Origin: Lentisphaeria bacterium
GTDB taxonomy: Bacteria > Verrucomicrobiota > Lentisphaeria > Victivallales > JAUVCU01
Length of the DNA stretch: 7,342 bases
Reading direction: 5' to 3'
Assembly (NCBI GenBank): GCA_030590715.1
Contig: JAUVCU010000073.1
Coordinates: forward strand, 1 to 7,342
Position 1 is the first letter of the stretch. Each line of letters opens with the position of its first letter. The notes under the pieces are model-generated. The model was given only the letters and a program-made list of their open reading frames with translations. It was not told where the DNA came from and made no database searches. The translations under genes and the position numbers were made by a program. Shown here piece by piece: positions 1-6,382 of this stretch.

Positions 1-48
1 AATATTCATGGCCATTATGGACATGAGTGACATCTAATTCAGTATTTA

Positions 49-77
49 ATATCTCCCTGATCATTTCAGGGAGATAT
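49..77 (-). terminator. Hairpin terminator downstream of the subtilase gene
   Basis: The arms at 51-60 and 66-75 are perfect reverse complements (10 bp), with a 5-base loop. Two further A-T pairs extend the stem to 49-77. It lies 16 bases past the stop codon of the minus-strand protease gene, where a terminator is expected. The tail on the minus strand is only moderately T-rich (ATTAAATACT), so this is a weak or non-classical intrinsic terminator. It might serve genes on both sides if a plus-strand gene ends near base 30-37, but that cannot be decided from so little sequence. Confidence 0.5.
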
Positions 78-93
78 ATCAACTATTCAGGGA

Positions 94-1668
94 TTACTTT
101 TCTTCTTCTGAAGCTTTTTCTATGAGTGGAGTAAATTCACCGTCATCATTTCCCTGATTAATATCATCTACAAAGTCGGGAATTATTTCAATAGAAACTG
201 TATCGCCCCCCGCATAATTCACTTTTTTATGATCATAACCAGGACATTCTTCGAAGAAAGTCTCATTAGGCTGAATATTCCTAAAGTAAAAAGTTTCACT
301 TTCACGAAGCCATGAAACCTTCATTCGCAAACTTTTAACGGCTTCACTTCCTCTGTTTTCACCAGAAACGATCAATGATATAGAACCATCATCGTTTGTT
401 CTCAGTCCAGCTCCTGCGGCAGCCACATCATAAACTCCCCTTCCCTGATCTATTCTCGTAAGATTAGGAATGCCCAATCCGTAATAAATATCCTTACCCT
501 GCATTCCGAGGTCATCCGAATACTCATACATTGAGTTGATAATATCCTGATTCGACGACTGCGGATATTTTGATTTTACATGAGCAATTAGCCCGGCAAC
601 CAATGGACAGGCAAAAGAGGTTCCGCTTTTAACCGCCACGCCATCGACTCCTTCTGCGGTTTTCACTCCATTCCCAAGAGCTACTAAATCGAGATTTGCG
701 CCCCTGTTTGAAAACTTGTTTGCATATACCCTATTTTTATCGACAGCACCAACAGCAATAACCTCTTCATAACGTGCGGGAAATCCAACTTTGTCAGCGG
801 ATTCATTACCAGATGCGGCAACCACGACCACATTATTATCAATTGCGAAATCAACAGCAGATTTGACAATAGTACTCGACTTTTCTCCACCAAGACTAAG
901 GTTTATTACATGCGCACCGTTCTCAACGGCTAAAACAATTCCTTTCGCCACCACATAACCATTTGACGGGACATCGTTGTCAAAAACTCTTATATCCAGA
1001 ATCTTTGCTTTTGGAGCGACTCCACTCACACCAATGCTCTTGTCCCCCAATATCAAAGAGGCAACAGCAGTCCCGTGGCTGTCAGTAATAGCGCTACCAC
1101 TTTCAATTAGAGAGATATGACTAACCTTTCCCTTAAAAGCCTTACGGTTGATAACACCGGAATCTATAACAGCAATCAGCACCCCCTCACCTGACTTCTC
1201 ATCTTCACTGAACCACAAAGAAGCATCAACAGCATCACTAAGGCCCACATTTGACGGAACAGGTTTTGGAATCGTAATGACAGTGGCTTCTCCAACCTCT
1301 GTTCCTTTACATATAGCTATAAGCTCATTTAAATAAGCTTCTGAGCTATATTGGACTTTCACAAGATTAATGGCAGTAACTTCATCTATTACAAAAACAT
1401 CATACCGCCCGGAAAGCCGGATGAATAATCTTAGGTTTTCACTTTTTTTAAAGGTTACGATTCTTTCCTTTAATTTTATTTCCCCTTCTCCATCGACCAA
1501 ACTGTAGGATGAGCTTTCTGAGTAGACTGTTTTCTTTTTCTCAGGAACTTCTGCTTTATTCTCCGCAACTTGTTTGCGCACTGGACGTTTGGGTGATTTG
1601 CGGGTCAACTCGTTATAAACGATTACACACAGCAATATGCCGACTATAGGATAAAACCACTTTTTCAT
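94..1668 (-). CDS. Membrane-anchored subtilisin-family (S8) serine protease
   Basis: This is a 524-residue protein that probably cleaves peptide bonds on the outer face of the cytoplasmic membrane. A hydrophobic segment at residues 4-18 behind two lysines is a signal anchor or uncleaved signal peptide; C14 lies within it but has no proper lipobox. Residues about 20-50 form a Lys/Glu-rich linker. Residues about 65-135 have the strand/helix pattern of an I9-like propeptide (inference). The S8 catalytic domain spans about 160-405 with a complete triad: D169 in AVIDSG, H198 in DSHGT and S351 in SGTSFACP. The oxyanion Asn is N288 in AASGNE. After it, about 425-510 looks like a CARDB-type beta-sandwich, ending in a charged tail. 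The start is supported by AAGGGA about six bases upstream of ATG. The gene is divergent from the next one and appears monocistronic. The substrate cannot be told. Confidence 0.93.
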   Translation of the reverse strand: MKKWFYPIVGILLCVIVYNELTRKSPKRPVRKQVAENKAEVPEKKKTVYSESSSYSLVDGEGEIKLKERIVTFKKSENLRLFIRLSGRYDVFVIDEVTAINLVKVQYSSEAYLNELIAICKGTEVGEATVITIPKPVPSNVGLSDAVDASLWFSEDEKSGEGVLIAVIDSGVINRKAFKGKVSHISLIESGSAITDSHGTAVASLILGDKSIGVSGVAPKAKILDIRVFDNDVPSNGYVVAKGIVLAVENGAHVINLSLGGEKSSTIVKSAVDFAIDNNVVVVAASGNESADKVGFPARYEEVIAVGAVDKNRVYANKFSNRGANLDLVALGNGVKTAEGVDGVAVKSGTSFACPLVAGLIAHVKSKYPQSSNQDIINSMYEYSDDLGMQGKDIYYGLGIPNLTRIDQGRGVYDVAAAGAGLRTNDDGSISLIVSGENRGSEAVKSLRMKVSWLRESETFYFRNIQPNETFFEECPGYDHKKVNYAGGDTVSIEIIPDFVDDINQGNDDGEFTPLIEKASEEEK

Positions 1669-1742
1669 ATATTTCCCTTTCTGATTTTCTACAGCAGAAC
1701 TGATTAAACAACGCAGTGTAAAAGAACACCTTTCCGCGGTAT

Positions 1743-1748
1743 ATTATA
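1743..1748 (-). promoter_or_regulatory. Possible -10 element for the subtilase gene
   Basis: On the minus strand this reads TATAAT, a perfect -10 hexamer, in the divergent intergenic region. It would give a leader of about 65-70 bases before the protease ATG. No convincing -35 hexamer is found at 16-19 bp spacing. The region is AT-rich, so a chance match is quite possible. Confidence 0.35.
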
Positions 1749-1818
1749 AAACAATAAATTTGAACATAGTTAAATATTAGACTAGCTTTCTAATAAGAAA
1801 ATAATAAATGTAATATTA

Positions 1819-1829
1819 GAGAGGAAGTT
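1819..1829 (+). promoter_or_regulatory. Ribosome binding site fixing a GTG start
   Basis: The sequence GAGAGGAAG at 1819-1827 is a good Shine-Dalgarno stretch. Its GAGG core sits five bases before GTG at 1830. It decides in favour of this GTG: the next in-frame Met codon is residue 71, which would remove the whole nucleotide-binding motif. Confidence 0.7.
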
Positions 1830-2288
1830 GTGCACCCAATAATTTTAACAAAGCCTCAAAAAGTATTGATAATAGGCGGAGGAAAAGCCGCCTTTACTAA
1901 ACTCAAAACTGTTACAAAGCATCACCAGGATATAACGTGTCTGGCTAAAAGTTTTCTCAAACAGTTTAACGAATTTGATGTAAAACTTGAAACGGGTGAT
2001 TTTTACGAACTTCCCCTTTCCTATTTTGATGCATTCGGAATGATATATTTATCACACGATTACCCGTCCACTTCAAAGCTGGAAGATTTTTTCAACAAAG
2101 TTGTCGAATACTTAGATAAAACCAACAAATTATTTTCAGTATCTTCAAAGCCAGAGCTGGGTAACTTCATATCTCCGGCAACCAGAAAATATGAGAATAT
2201 AATTGTCAGCGTTTCAACATCGGGAGAATCTCCCAAAAAAGCAGTAGAATTAGCAGAGGATTTATTGAATCATATAAAAAACAAATAA
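1830..2288 (+). CDS. Siroheme-synthase-type NAD-binding protein (precorrin-2 dehydrogenase-like), degenerate
   Basis: The 152-residue product resembles the N-terminal dehydrogenase part of CysG/Met8. In that family this part oxidises precorrin-2 to sirohydrochlorin with NAD and can also insert iron. Residues 12-24 hold the Rossmann turn VLIIGGGKAA followed by the conserved K24 (family pattern GGGxVAxxK). Residues 112-116 match the FIxP segment, and 126-135 match the STSGESP version of the ST/SGGxSP motif. Two things are unusual. Aligned on FIxP, the family NVVDxP motif reads SVSSKP here, so the catalytic Asp is S106. The protein also stops right after the SP helix and lacks the C-terminal helical domain of Met8 or CysG (about 200 residues or more). 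It may be a reduced dehydrogenase in a heme/siroheme/B12 branch or may have another role. Start is GTG. It is followed by a 78-base gap and no terminator. Confidence 0.75.
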   Translation: MHPIILTKPQKVLIIGGGKAAFTKLKTVTKHHQDITCLAKSFLKQFNEFDVKLETGDFYELPLSYFDAFGMIYLSHDYPSTSKLEDFFNKVVEYLDKTNKLFSVSSKPELGNFISPATRKYENIIVSVSTSGESPKKAVELAEDLLNHIKNK

Positions 2289-2328
2289 TAGTGCATGATG
2301 AACACAAAATAAGGCACGGAATTAGCTG

Positions 2329-2334
2329 TATAAT
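2329..2334 (+). promoter_or_regulatory. Possible -10 element ahead of the SH3b-clpS-clpA genes
   Basis: TATAAT, a perfect -10 hexamer, lies 32 bases before the ATG of the SH3b gene, in the only sizeable gap of the five-gene run. No good -35 is visible at normal spacing. If real, it would let the SH3b-clpS-clpA genes be transcribed apart from the siroheme-like gene. Confidence 0.35.
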
Positions 2335-2366
2335 TTTTTGCAGAAACAAACAAAACAGGACCGCAT

Positions 2367-3191
2367 ATGCTTTTAAAACATTTTATTTTTGCTGCGACAA
2401 CAGGACTTTTCATTCTACTTTCATCAACGGTAAAAGCAGATAGCGTTGGAGTTGTAAATGTAAACAAACTTAACGTCAGAGTAAAACCGACAACGAAATA
2501 CTCAGTTACCTGCACACTGGAAGCGGGAGACAAAGTAAATATAATCAAAAAAGAAAATGAATGGTATGCAATAAAAGCACCGAAAGCCTCAGAAGTCTGG
2601 GTATCGCGCGCATTCATTAAAGACGGAATAATCAAAGAAAGAGTCAACCTCCGCTGCGGACCAAGTGTGGCTTATATGAAATATGGAATAGCCGAAGCCG
2701 GGACAAAAGTAAACGTTCTGGATTCTTCAAGATCTGAGTGGGTAAAAATCGAGCCGACAGAGAACCTTGTTGCCTATGTCAGCGCGCAATGCATAGACAT
2801 TATCAAAAAAGAAGAAAAGACTGTCATTGCCAAAACAGAAGATTCGCAGCTGGATGAGATCCTAAAGCAGAACAAAGAGAATGCGAAAAAATCGGAGATT
2901 GAATTACCGGAGCACACGTCGAGCATTGATTATATAGATCAGACAGAAAAGACCGTGACGGTACAGGGTGTTTTACTGCCTCTAACAAAAAACAATTCTA
3001 AGGCAACTCATTCTATTGCGGTAAAAGTAAACAATCAATATTTCCCGATCTGTTACATCTATACAGGAAAGCACAAGTATAACCTTAAGCTTTGGGAAAA
3101 AAATAAAGTTAGTGTAAAAGGAAAGCAAAGCTGGGTTAAAGGCTGGCAGCGCCCTATAGTAAAAGTTGAGCGTATAACTCCGCTCTGGTAA
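2367..3191 (+). CDS. Exported protein with two bacterial SH3 domains
   Basis: The product is 274 residues. A classical Sec signal peptide is visible: K4, a hydrophobic core at about 5-20, and a likely cut after A24 in TVKA-DS. The mature protein should be periplasmic or envelope-associated. Residues about 28-85 form a first SH3b domain (LNVRVKP motif) and about 86-146 a second (VNLRCGPS motif). Such domains often bind peptidoglycan or cell-wall peptides. A charged linker (about 147-190) leads to a beta-rich C-terminal module (about 191-274) that I do not recognise with certainty. It has the strand pattern of a small OB-like fold and ends in a conserved-looking KVERI strand. The start has AGGA at 2357-2360, six bases upstream. 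It ends 27 bases before clpS with no terminator, so the genes are probably co-transcribed. No catalytic motif is seen; the role is unknown. Confidence 0.85.
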   Translation: MLLKHFIFAATTGLFILLSSTVKADSVGVVNVNKLNVRVKPTTKYSVTCTLEAGDKVNIIKKENEWYAIKAPKASEVWVSRAFIKDGIIKERVNLRCGPSVAYMKYGIAEAGTKVNVLDSSRSEWVKIEPTENLVAYVSAQCIDIIKKEEKTVIAKTEDSQLDEILKQNKENAKKSEIELPEHTSSIDYIDQTEKTVTVQGVLLPLTKNNSKATHSIAVKVNNQYFPICYIYTGKHKYNLKLWEKNKVSVKGKQSWVKGWQRPIVKVERITPLW

Positions 3192-3218
3192 AAGCAATAA
3201 AACCTAAGTTTATATATT

Positions 3219-3524
3219 ATGAGCACACAATTTGAAGAAACAGTAATAGAAAAATCAGAAACGAAGATCAAAAGGCCATCGCTGTACAAAGTAATTCTGC
3301 ACAACGATGACTATACGCCAATGGACTTTGTGGTATTTATTCTTGAATCAATATTCAGCAAGTCCGATGAAGAAGCTGACCGACTGATGATGCAGGTACA
3401 CGAAAAAGGTTCGAGTATCTGCGGTATTTATCCGTTTGGAATAGCCGAAACCAAAGTATTCCAGGTAGAACGCCTGGCTGAACAATACGAATATCCATTG
3501 AAATGCACGATGGAGAAGGAGTAG
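3219..3524 (+). CDS. clpS: ATP-dependent Clp protease adaptor ClpS
   Basis: The 101-residue protein is close to the usual ClpS length (106 in E. coli). ClpS recognises N-degron substrates with bulky hydrophobic first residues and delivers them to ClpA. The core is very well kept: LYKVILHNDDYTPMDFV at about 22-38 contains the N29-D30-D31 pocket residues and M35 at the gatekeeper position. HEKG at 61-64 supplies the pocket His (H61, E. coli H66). AETK and the EYPLKCTME ending are also family hallmarks. Residues 1-20 are the flexible N-terminal extension needed in known ClpS proteins to reach the ClpA pore. The ribosome binding site is weak (CTAAG-like), so expression may depend partly on the upstream gene. 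The stop TAG directly follows the clpA Shine-Dalgarno, implying translational coupling. Confidence 0.97.
   Translation: MSTQFEETVIEKSETKIKRPSLYKVILHNDDYTPMDFVVFILESIFSKSDEEADRLMMQVHEKGSSICGIYPFGIAETKVFQVERLAEQYEYPLKCTMEKE
3512..3521 (+). promoter_or_regulatory. clpA ribosome binding site inside the clpS end
   Basis: GGAGAAGGAG ends one base before the clpS stop TAG (3522-3524) and five bases before ATG at 3527. It fixes the clpA start there rather than at the in-frame ATG at 3503, which has no such site and would add eight residues. The arrangement suggests that ribosomes finishing clpS restart on clpA. Confidence 0.75.
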
Positions 3525-3526
3525 TT

Positions 3527-5797
3527 ATGCCTTTTAACATTGGTACCGGAGAATTGAGAGCTGCACTTGAAAAAGTGCAGGATTTCGCCCTTAAATCACA
3601 CCACGAATTTATCACTGTAGAACACCTGCTTTACATCGCTCTGGAAAACCAGAAGATCAAGCTGATTGTAAAATCCTGCGGTGGTAATGTGGAAAACATC
3701 CGCGTGGAACTTGAAAACTACTTTGAAGAATACATGGAAAAAGTAGAGACCGACAAGCTTTCGATAACATTGGATTTTGAACGCGTTATCCGCAGCGCAT
3801 TATCGCACTTGATAAGCTCAGCGAAAGACAGCAACGACATTGATGTAATCGACACCTTCGTTGCTATTTACGATGAAGAAGAAAGTTTTGCAAAATACAC
3901 TCTTCTTGAAAATAACGTAAACAAACTGGACGTTCTCAAGATCGTTTCCCACAAAGAACTTCAAAGTCCTCCGGAGGCAACCTTCGAAGACGAGCTGGAA
4001 GAGGAATTCGGCTATGACGAAGATGAGGACTTTACGGAGGCAGAACCTCTTGAAGAATATGCAGTAAACCTTACAGAGATGGCTCGCGCCGGTAAAATAG
4101 ACAAAATCATTGGACGAAAGCAGGAACTGCGCCGGACAATGGAAGTTCTGAGCCGACGAAAAAAGAACAACCCTATTTTGGTTGGTGAAGCCGGGGTCGG
4201 GAAAACAGCTATCGGCGAGGGCCTTGCCCTTAAAATTGTTGAAGACGACGTACCGAATAAACTGAAAGGGCACGAGGTCTATGCCTTAGATATGGGTTCA
4301 CTTATCGCCGGAACAAAATTCCGCGGTGAATTTGAGGAACGCCTGAAGCAGGTTATCAACAATCTTAAGCAAAAAGATAAAGCAATACTTTTTATTGATG
4401 AATTACATACCGTCGTTGGTGCTGGTGCGGGATCAAGTGGAAGCCTGGATGCTTCCAATATTCTTAAGCCTGCTCTGGCTGACGGATCGATAAAATGTAT
4501 CGGGGCTACGACGTATGAAGAATACCGTAATCACATTCTGAAAGACAAAGCTCTGGCTCGACGTTTCCAAAAGATAGACATTAAAGAACCAAGTCATAAC
4601 GAAGCAGTGGCAATTCTTGCAGGCCTGAAAGCTTATTACGAAAATCACTACGAAATTGAATATACGTTGGAAGCGATAGAAGCAGCAGTAGGCCTGACGA
4701 CAAAATATATTACAGACCGCTTTCTACCCGATAAAGCAATTGATATAATTGATGAGGCTGGTGCTCGAAATTCACTGAATGATGAGTCGCCAATCAAAGT
4801 TATTACCGATGAATATATCGAAAAGATAATTTCAGATATTGCTCAGGTTCCTATTTCAAGTATATCCAGCAATGATATGAACACCTTAAAAGCTCTGGCC
4901 GGCAACCTTAAAAAGGTTATTTTCGGTCAGGATGGCGCAATTGAAAGAATCGTAAAATCGATCAAGATCTCCCGTGCCGGAATCGGCAATACGGAAAAGC
5001 CGGTCGGTTCTTTCCTTTTCTGTGGAATGACGGGAACAGGAAAAACAGAACTGGCAAAACAGCTTGCGAAGAAAACTGGAGTTGAATTCATACGATTCGA
5101 CATGAGTGAGTACACCGAGAAGCATACTGTTTCAAAACTTATCGGAGCTCCTCCAGGATATGTAGGATTCGAGCAGCCGGGAATGCTGACTGAAGAGGTT
5201 ATCAAAAAACCTCACTGCGTGATTCTGCTTGATGAAATTGAGAAAGCTCATCAGGATGTGTTCAACACACTTCTTCAGATAATGGATTACGGAGTTCTAA
5301 CCGATAATACCGGGCGAAAAGCGAACTTTAAAAACGCAATTATTATAATGACTTCTAATGTCGGAGCAAAAGCGATGAGCGAAAACTCTATCGGCTTTGT
5401 TGAAGACAATCAAATTGAGCTCAAAACGGAAAAAGCTGTAGAGAAGTTCTTCAGTCCTGAATTCAGAAACCGACTTGATTCGACGATCTATTTTAATGCT
5501 CTTACCGAAGAGCTGATGAAAAAGATTGTCGATAAACAAATCAATATTCTGAAACGTGATCTTGCTCAAAAAGAGATAACGATCAAGCTTCAACCAGCTG
5601 CCAAGAAATGGTTTGCAGTGGAAGGCTTTGAACCTAAACTTGGTGCGCGACCGCTTCAGAGACTTATCACATCTGAGATTCAGGAAAAATTGGTCGATGA
5701 GATATTATTTGGAAAGCTTCAGAATGGGGGCTTGGTAAAAGTATCAGTTAAGAGTAAAAAGATTAATTTAATTATTGAAGAAGGCGGGAAAAAATAA
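3527..5797 (+). CDS. clpA: ATP-dependent Clp protease ATP-binding subunit ClpA
   Basis: The product is a 756-residue AAA+ unfoldase (E. coli ClpA 758) that unfolds substrates and threads them into ClpP in the cytoplasm. Residues 1-145 are the Clp N domain, the docking site for ClpS. An acidic linker follows at about 150-178. The first ATPase module has Walker A GEAGVGKT (220-227), Walker B AILFIDE (286-292), pore loop KFRGEFE (264-270) and the arginine pair R345/R346. The second has Walker A GMTGTGKT (500-507), Walker B VILLDE (565-570), pore loop GYVG (544-547) and sensor 2 GARP (706-709). A ClpP-docking IGF tripeptide is at 622-624. No coiled-coil middle domain lies between the modules, which excludes ClpB and ClpC. 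The first pore loop has Phe265 where Tyr is usual. The stop overlaps the next start by one base. Confidence 0.97.
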   Translation: MPFNIGTGELRAALEKVQDFALKSHHEFITVEHLLYIALENQKIKLIVKSCGGNVENIRVELENYFEEYMEKVETDKLSITLDFERVIRSALSHLISSAKDSNDIDVIDTFVAIYDEEESFAKYTLLENNVNKLDVLKIVSHKELQSPPEATFEDELEEEFGYDEDEDFTEAEPLEEYAVNLTEMARAGKIDKIIGRKQELRRTMEVLSRRKKNNPILVGEAGVGKTAIGEGLALKIVEDDVPNKLKGHEVYALDMGSLIAGTKFRGEFEERLKQVINNLKQKDKAILFIDELHTVVGAGAGSSGSLDASNILKPALADGSIKCIGATTYEEYRNHILKDKALARRFQKIDIKEPSHNEAVAILAGLKAYYENHYEIEYTLEAIEAAVGLTTKYITDRFLPDKAIDIIDEAGARNSLNDESPIKVITDEYIEKIISDIAQVPISSISSNDMNTLKALAGNLKKVIFGQDGAIERIVKSIKISRAGIGNTEKPVGSFLFCGMTGTGKTELAKQLAKKTGVEFIRFDMSEYTEKHTVSKLIGAPPGYVGFEQPGMLTEEVIKKPHCVILLDEIEKAHQDVFNTLLQIMDYGVLTDNTGRKANFKNAIIIMTSNVGAKAMSENSIGFVEDNQIELKTEKAVEKFFSPEFRNRLDSTIYFNALTEELMKKIVDKQINILKRDLAQKEITIKLQPAAKKWFAVEGFEPKLGARPLQRLITSEIQEKLVDEILFGKLQNGGLVKVSVKSKKINLIIEEGGKK

Positions 5798-6003
5798 TGG
5801 CAGAACGACCGGAAGTGCCACCAGATCCATATACATCTAATAATCAAGAAGAAGCACTGGAGATGCTACAGAAGCTAAAAGACAAAGCTGTAGACTTCGT
5901 TCCTCGCACATGTCCGGTTTGCGGATATAAGCAGGAGCTTAAACACCAGGAGTTTTGCGCCGACTGTCTTGAAAAGAGCGGCACAAAAATCCCGCTTCAA
6001 TAA
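5797..6003 (+). CDS. Small four-cysteine zinc-ribbon-like protein coupled to clpA
   Basis: A 68-residue, probably cytoplasmic protein of unknown function. C39-P-V-C42 and C54-A-D-C57, separated by 11 residues, form two knuckles of a likely zinc-binding ribbon. A proline-rich N terminus and a predicted helix at about 17-33 precede it. There is no signal peptide or membrane segment. The start codon shares its A with the last base of the clpA stop (TAATG), and a purine-rich AAGGCGGG lies just upstream, so translation should be coupled to clpA. The codon pattern and tight spacing make it a real gene rather than chance. It could be a Clp adaptor or regulator, or an unrelated rider; the family was not recognised. 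It is the last gene before a strong terminator. Confidence 0.8.
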   Translation: MAERPEVPPDPYTSNNQEEALEMLQKLKDKAVDFVPRTCPVCGYKQELKHQEFCADCLEKSGTKIPLQ

Positions 6004-6013
6004 ATTATTTCTG

Positions 6014-6054
6014 CCTGAAGATTTAAATAACCTTAGATCTTCAGGTTTTCTTTT
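6014..6054 (+). terminator. Intrinsic terminator of the clpS-clpA gene run
   Basis: CCTGAAGAT (6014-6022) pairs perfectly with ATCTTCAGG (6037-6045). A T-G wobble plus three A-T pairs extend the stem to 13 pairs around a six-base loop. It is followed directly by TTTTCTTTT (6046-6054), a classic Rho-independent layout, 10 bases after the zinc-ribbon stop codon. Confidence 0.9.
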
Positions 6055-6225
6055 ATACCAAAAGCTCCGATTCCAAACATCTATCAATACACATTCATAA
6101 TTCCGACCAAAATTAAAAATATTTTTATCCACTCATATTTTTCACATGCTATTAAGAATCAAGTAATTGGAGAATCTGAGCAAAGGCTGGCCTACATGTT
6201 TTCTGGAATTCCGCATTTAATCGAT

Positions 6226-6255
6226 TTGCTTTTTAACAATTAAAGAACATATTAT
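6226..6255 (+). promoter_or_regulatory. Probable promoter of tRNA-Ser
   Basis: TTGCTT (6226-6231) and TATTAT (6250-6255) are separated by 18 bases, close to the sigma-70 consensus. Transcription would start near 6262, about 23 bases before the mature tRNA. The rest of the 230-base gap from 6055 shows no gene-like reading frame or RNA structure that I can recognise. Confidence 0.5.
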
Positions 6256-6284
6256 GAGCGTTCCAAGAAGAGACACCTTTATGC

Positions 6285-6374
6285 GGAGGGATGGTCGAGC
6301 TTGGTTTAAGGCACCGGTCTTGAAAACCGGCGTGGGTAACACCACCGTGGGTTCGAATCCCACTCCCTCCGCCA
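6285..6374 (+). tRNA. tRNA-Ser (anticodon UGA)
   Basis: The acceptor arms GGAGGGA (6285-6291) and TCCCTCC (6364-6370) pair fully. They are followed by discriminator G6371 and an encoded CCA (6372-6374). The anticodon stem CCGGT/ACCGG (6314-6318, 6326-6330) encloses a seven-base loop with anticodon TGA at 6321-6323, which reads UCA and related serine codons. The T arm is GTGGG-TTCGAAT-CCCAC (6347-6363). A long variable arm with a GTGG/CCAC stem (6332-6335, 6342-6345) marks a class II tRNA, and discriminator G also fits serine. Confidence 0.97.
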
Positions 6375-6382
6375 TTTTCCTC

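Noticed and set aside
1..37. Possible C-terminal end of an upstream plus-strand gene (open frame ending in TAA at 35-37), or a minus-strand start
   Set aside because: The stretch is too short to judge: several frames are open and none gives recognisable protein sequence.
1625..1630. Cys14 of the subtilase as a lipoprotein cysteine
   Set aside because: The residues before it (I-L-L) lack the small residue required just before the cysteine in a lipobox.
3503..3526. Upstream in-frame ATG for clpA
   Set aside because: It lacks a Shine-Dalgarno, would extend clpA by eight unusual residues inside clpS, and the ATG at 3527 has a strong site and gives the family-typical N terminus.
6115..6126. AAAAATATTTTT palindrome in the 6055-6284 gap
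   Set aside because: It is pure A/T in an AT-rich intergenic stretch, with no GC stem or positional relation to a gene.
6196..6243. 15-codon reading frame between the terminator and the tRNA
   Set aside because: It has no convincing ribosome binding site, overlaps the likely tRNA promoter, and encodes nothing recognisable.
6352..6374. tRNA-Ser 3' end as an integration site for a mobile element
   Set aside because: No repeat of the tRNA end, integrase gene or other island signature is present in the window.
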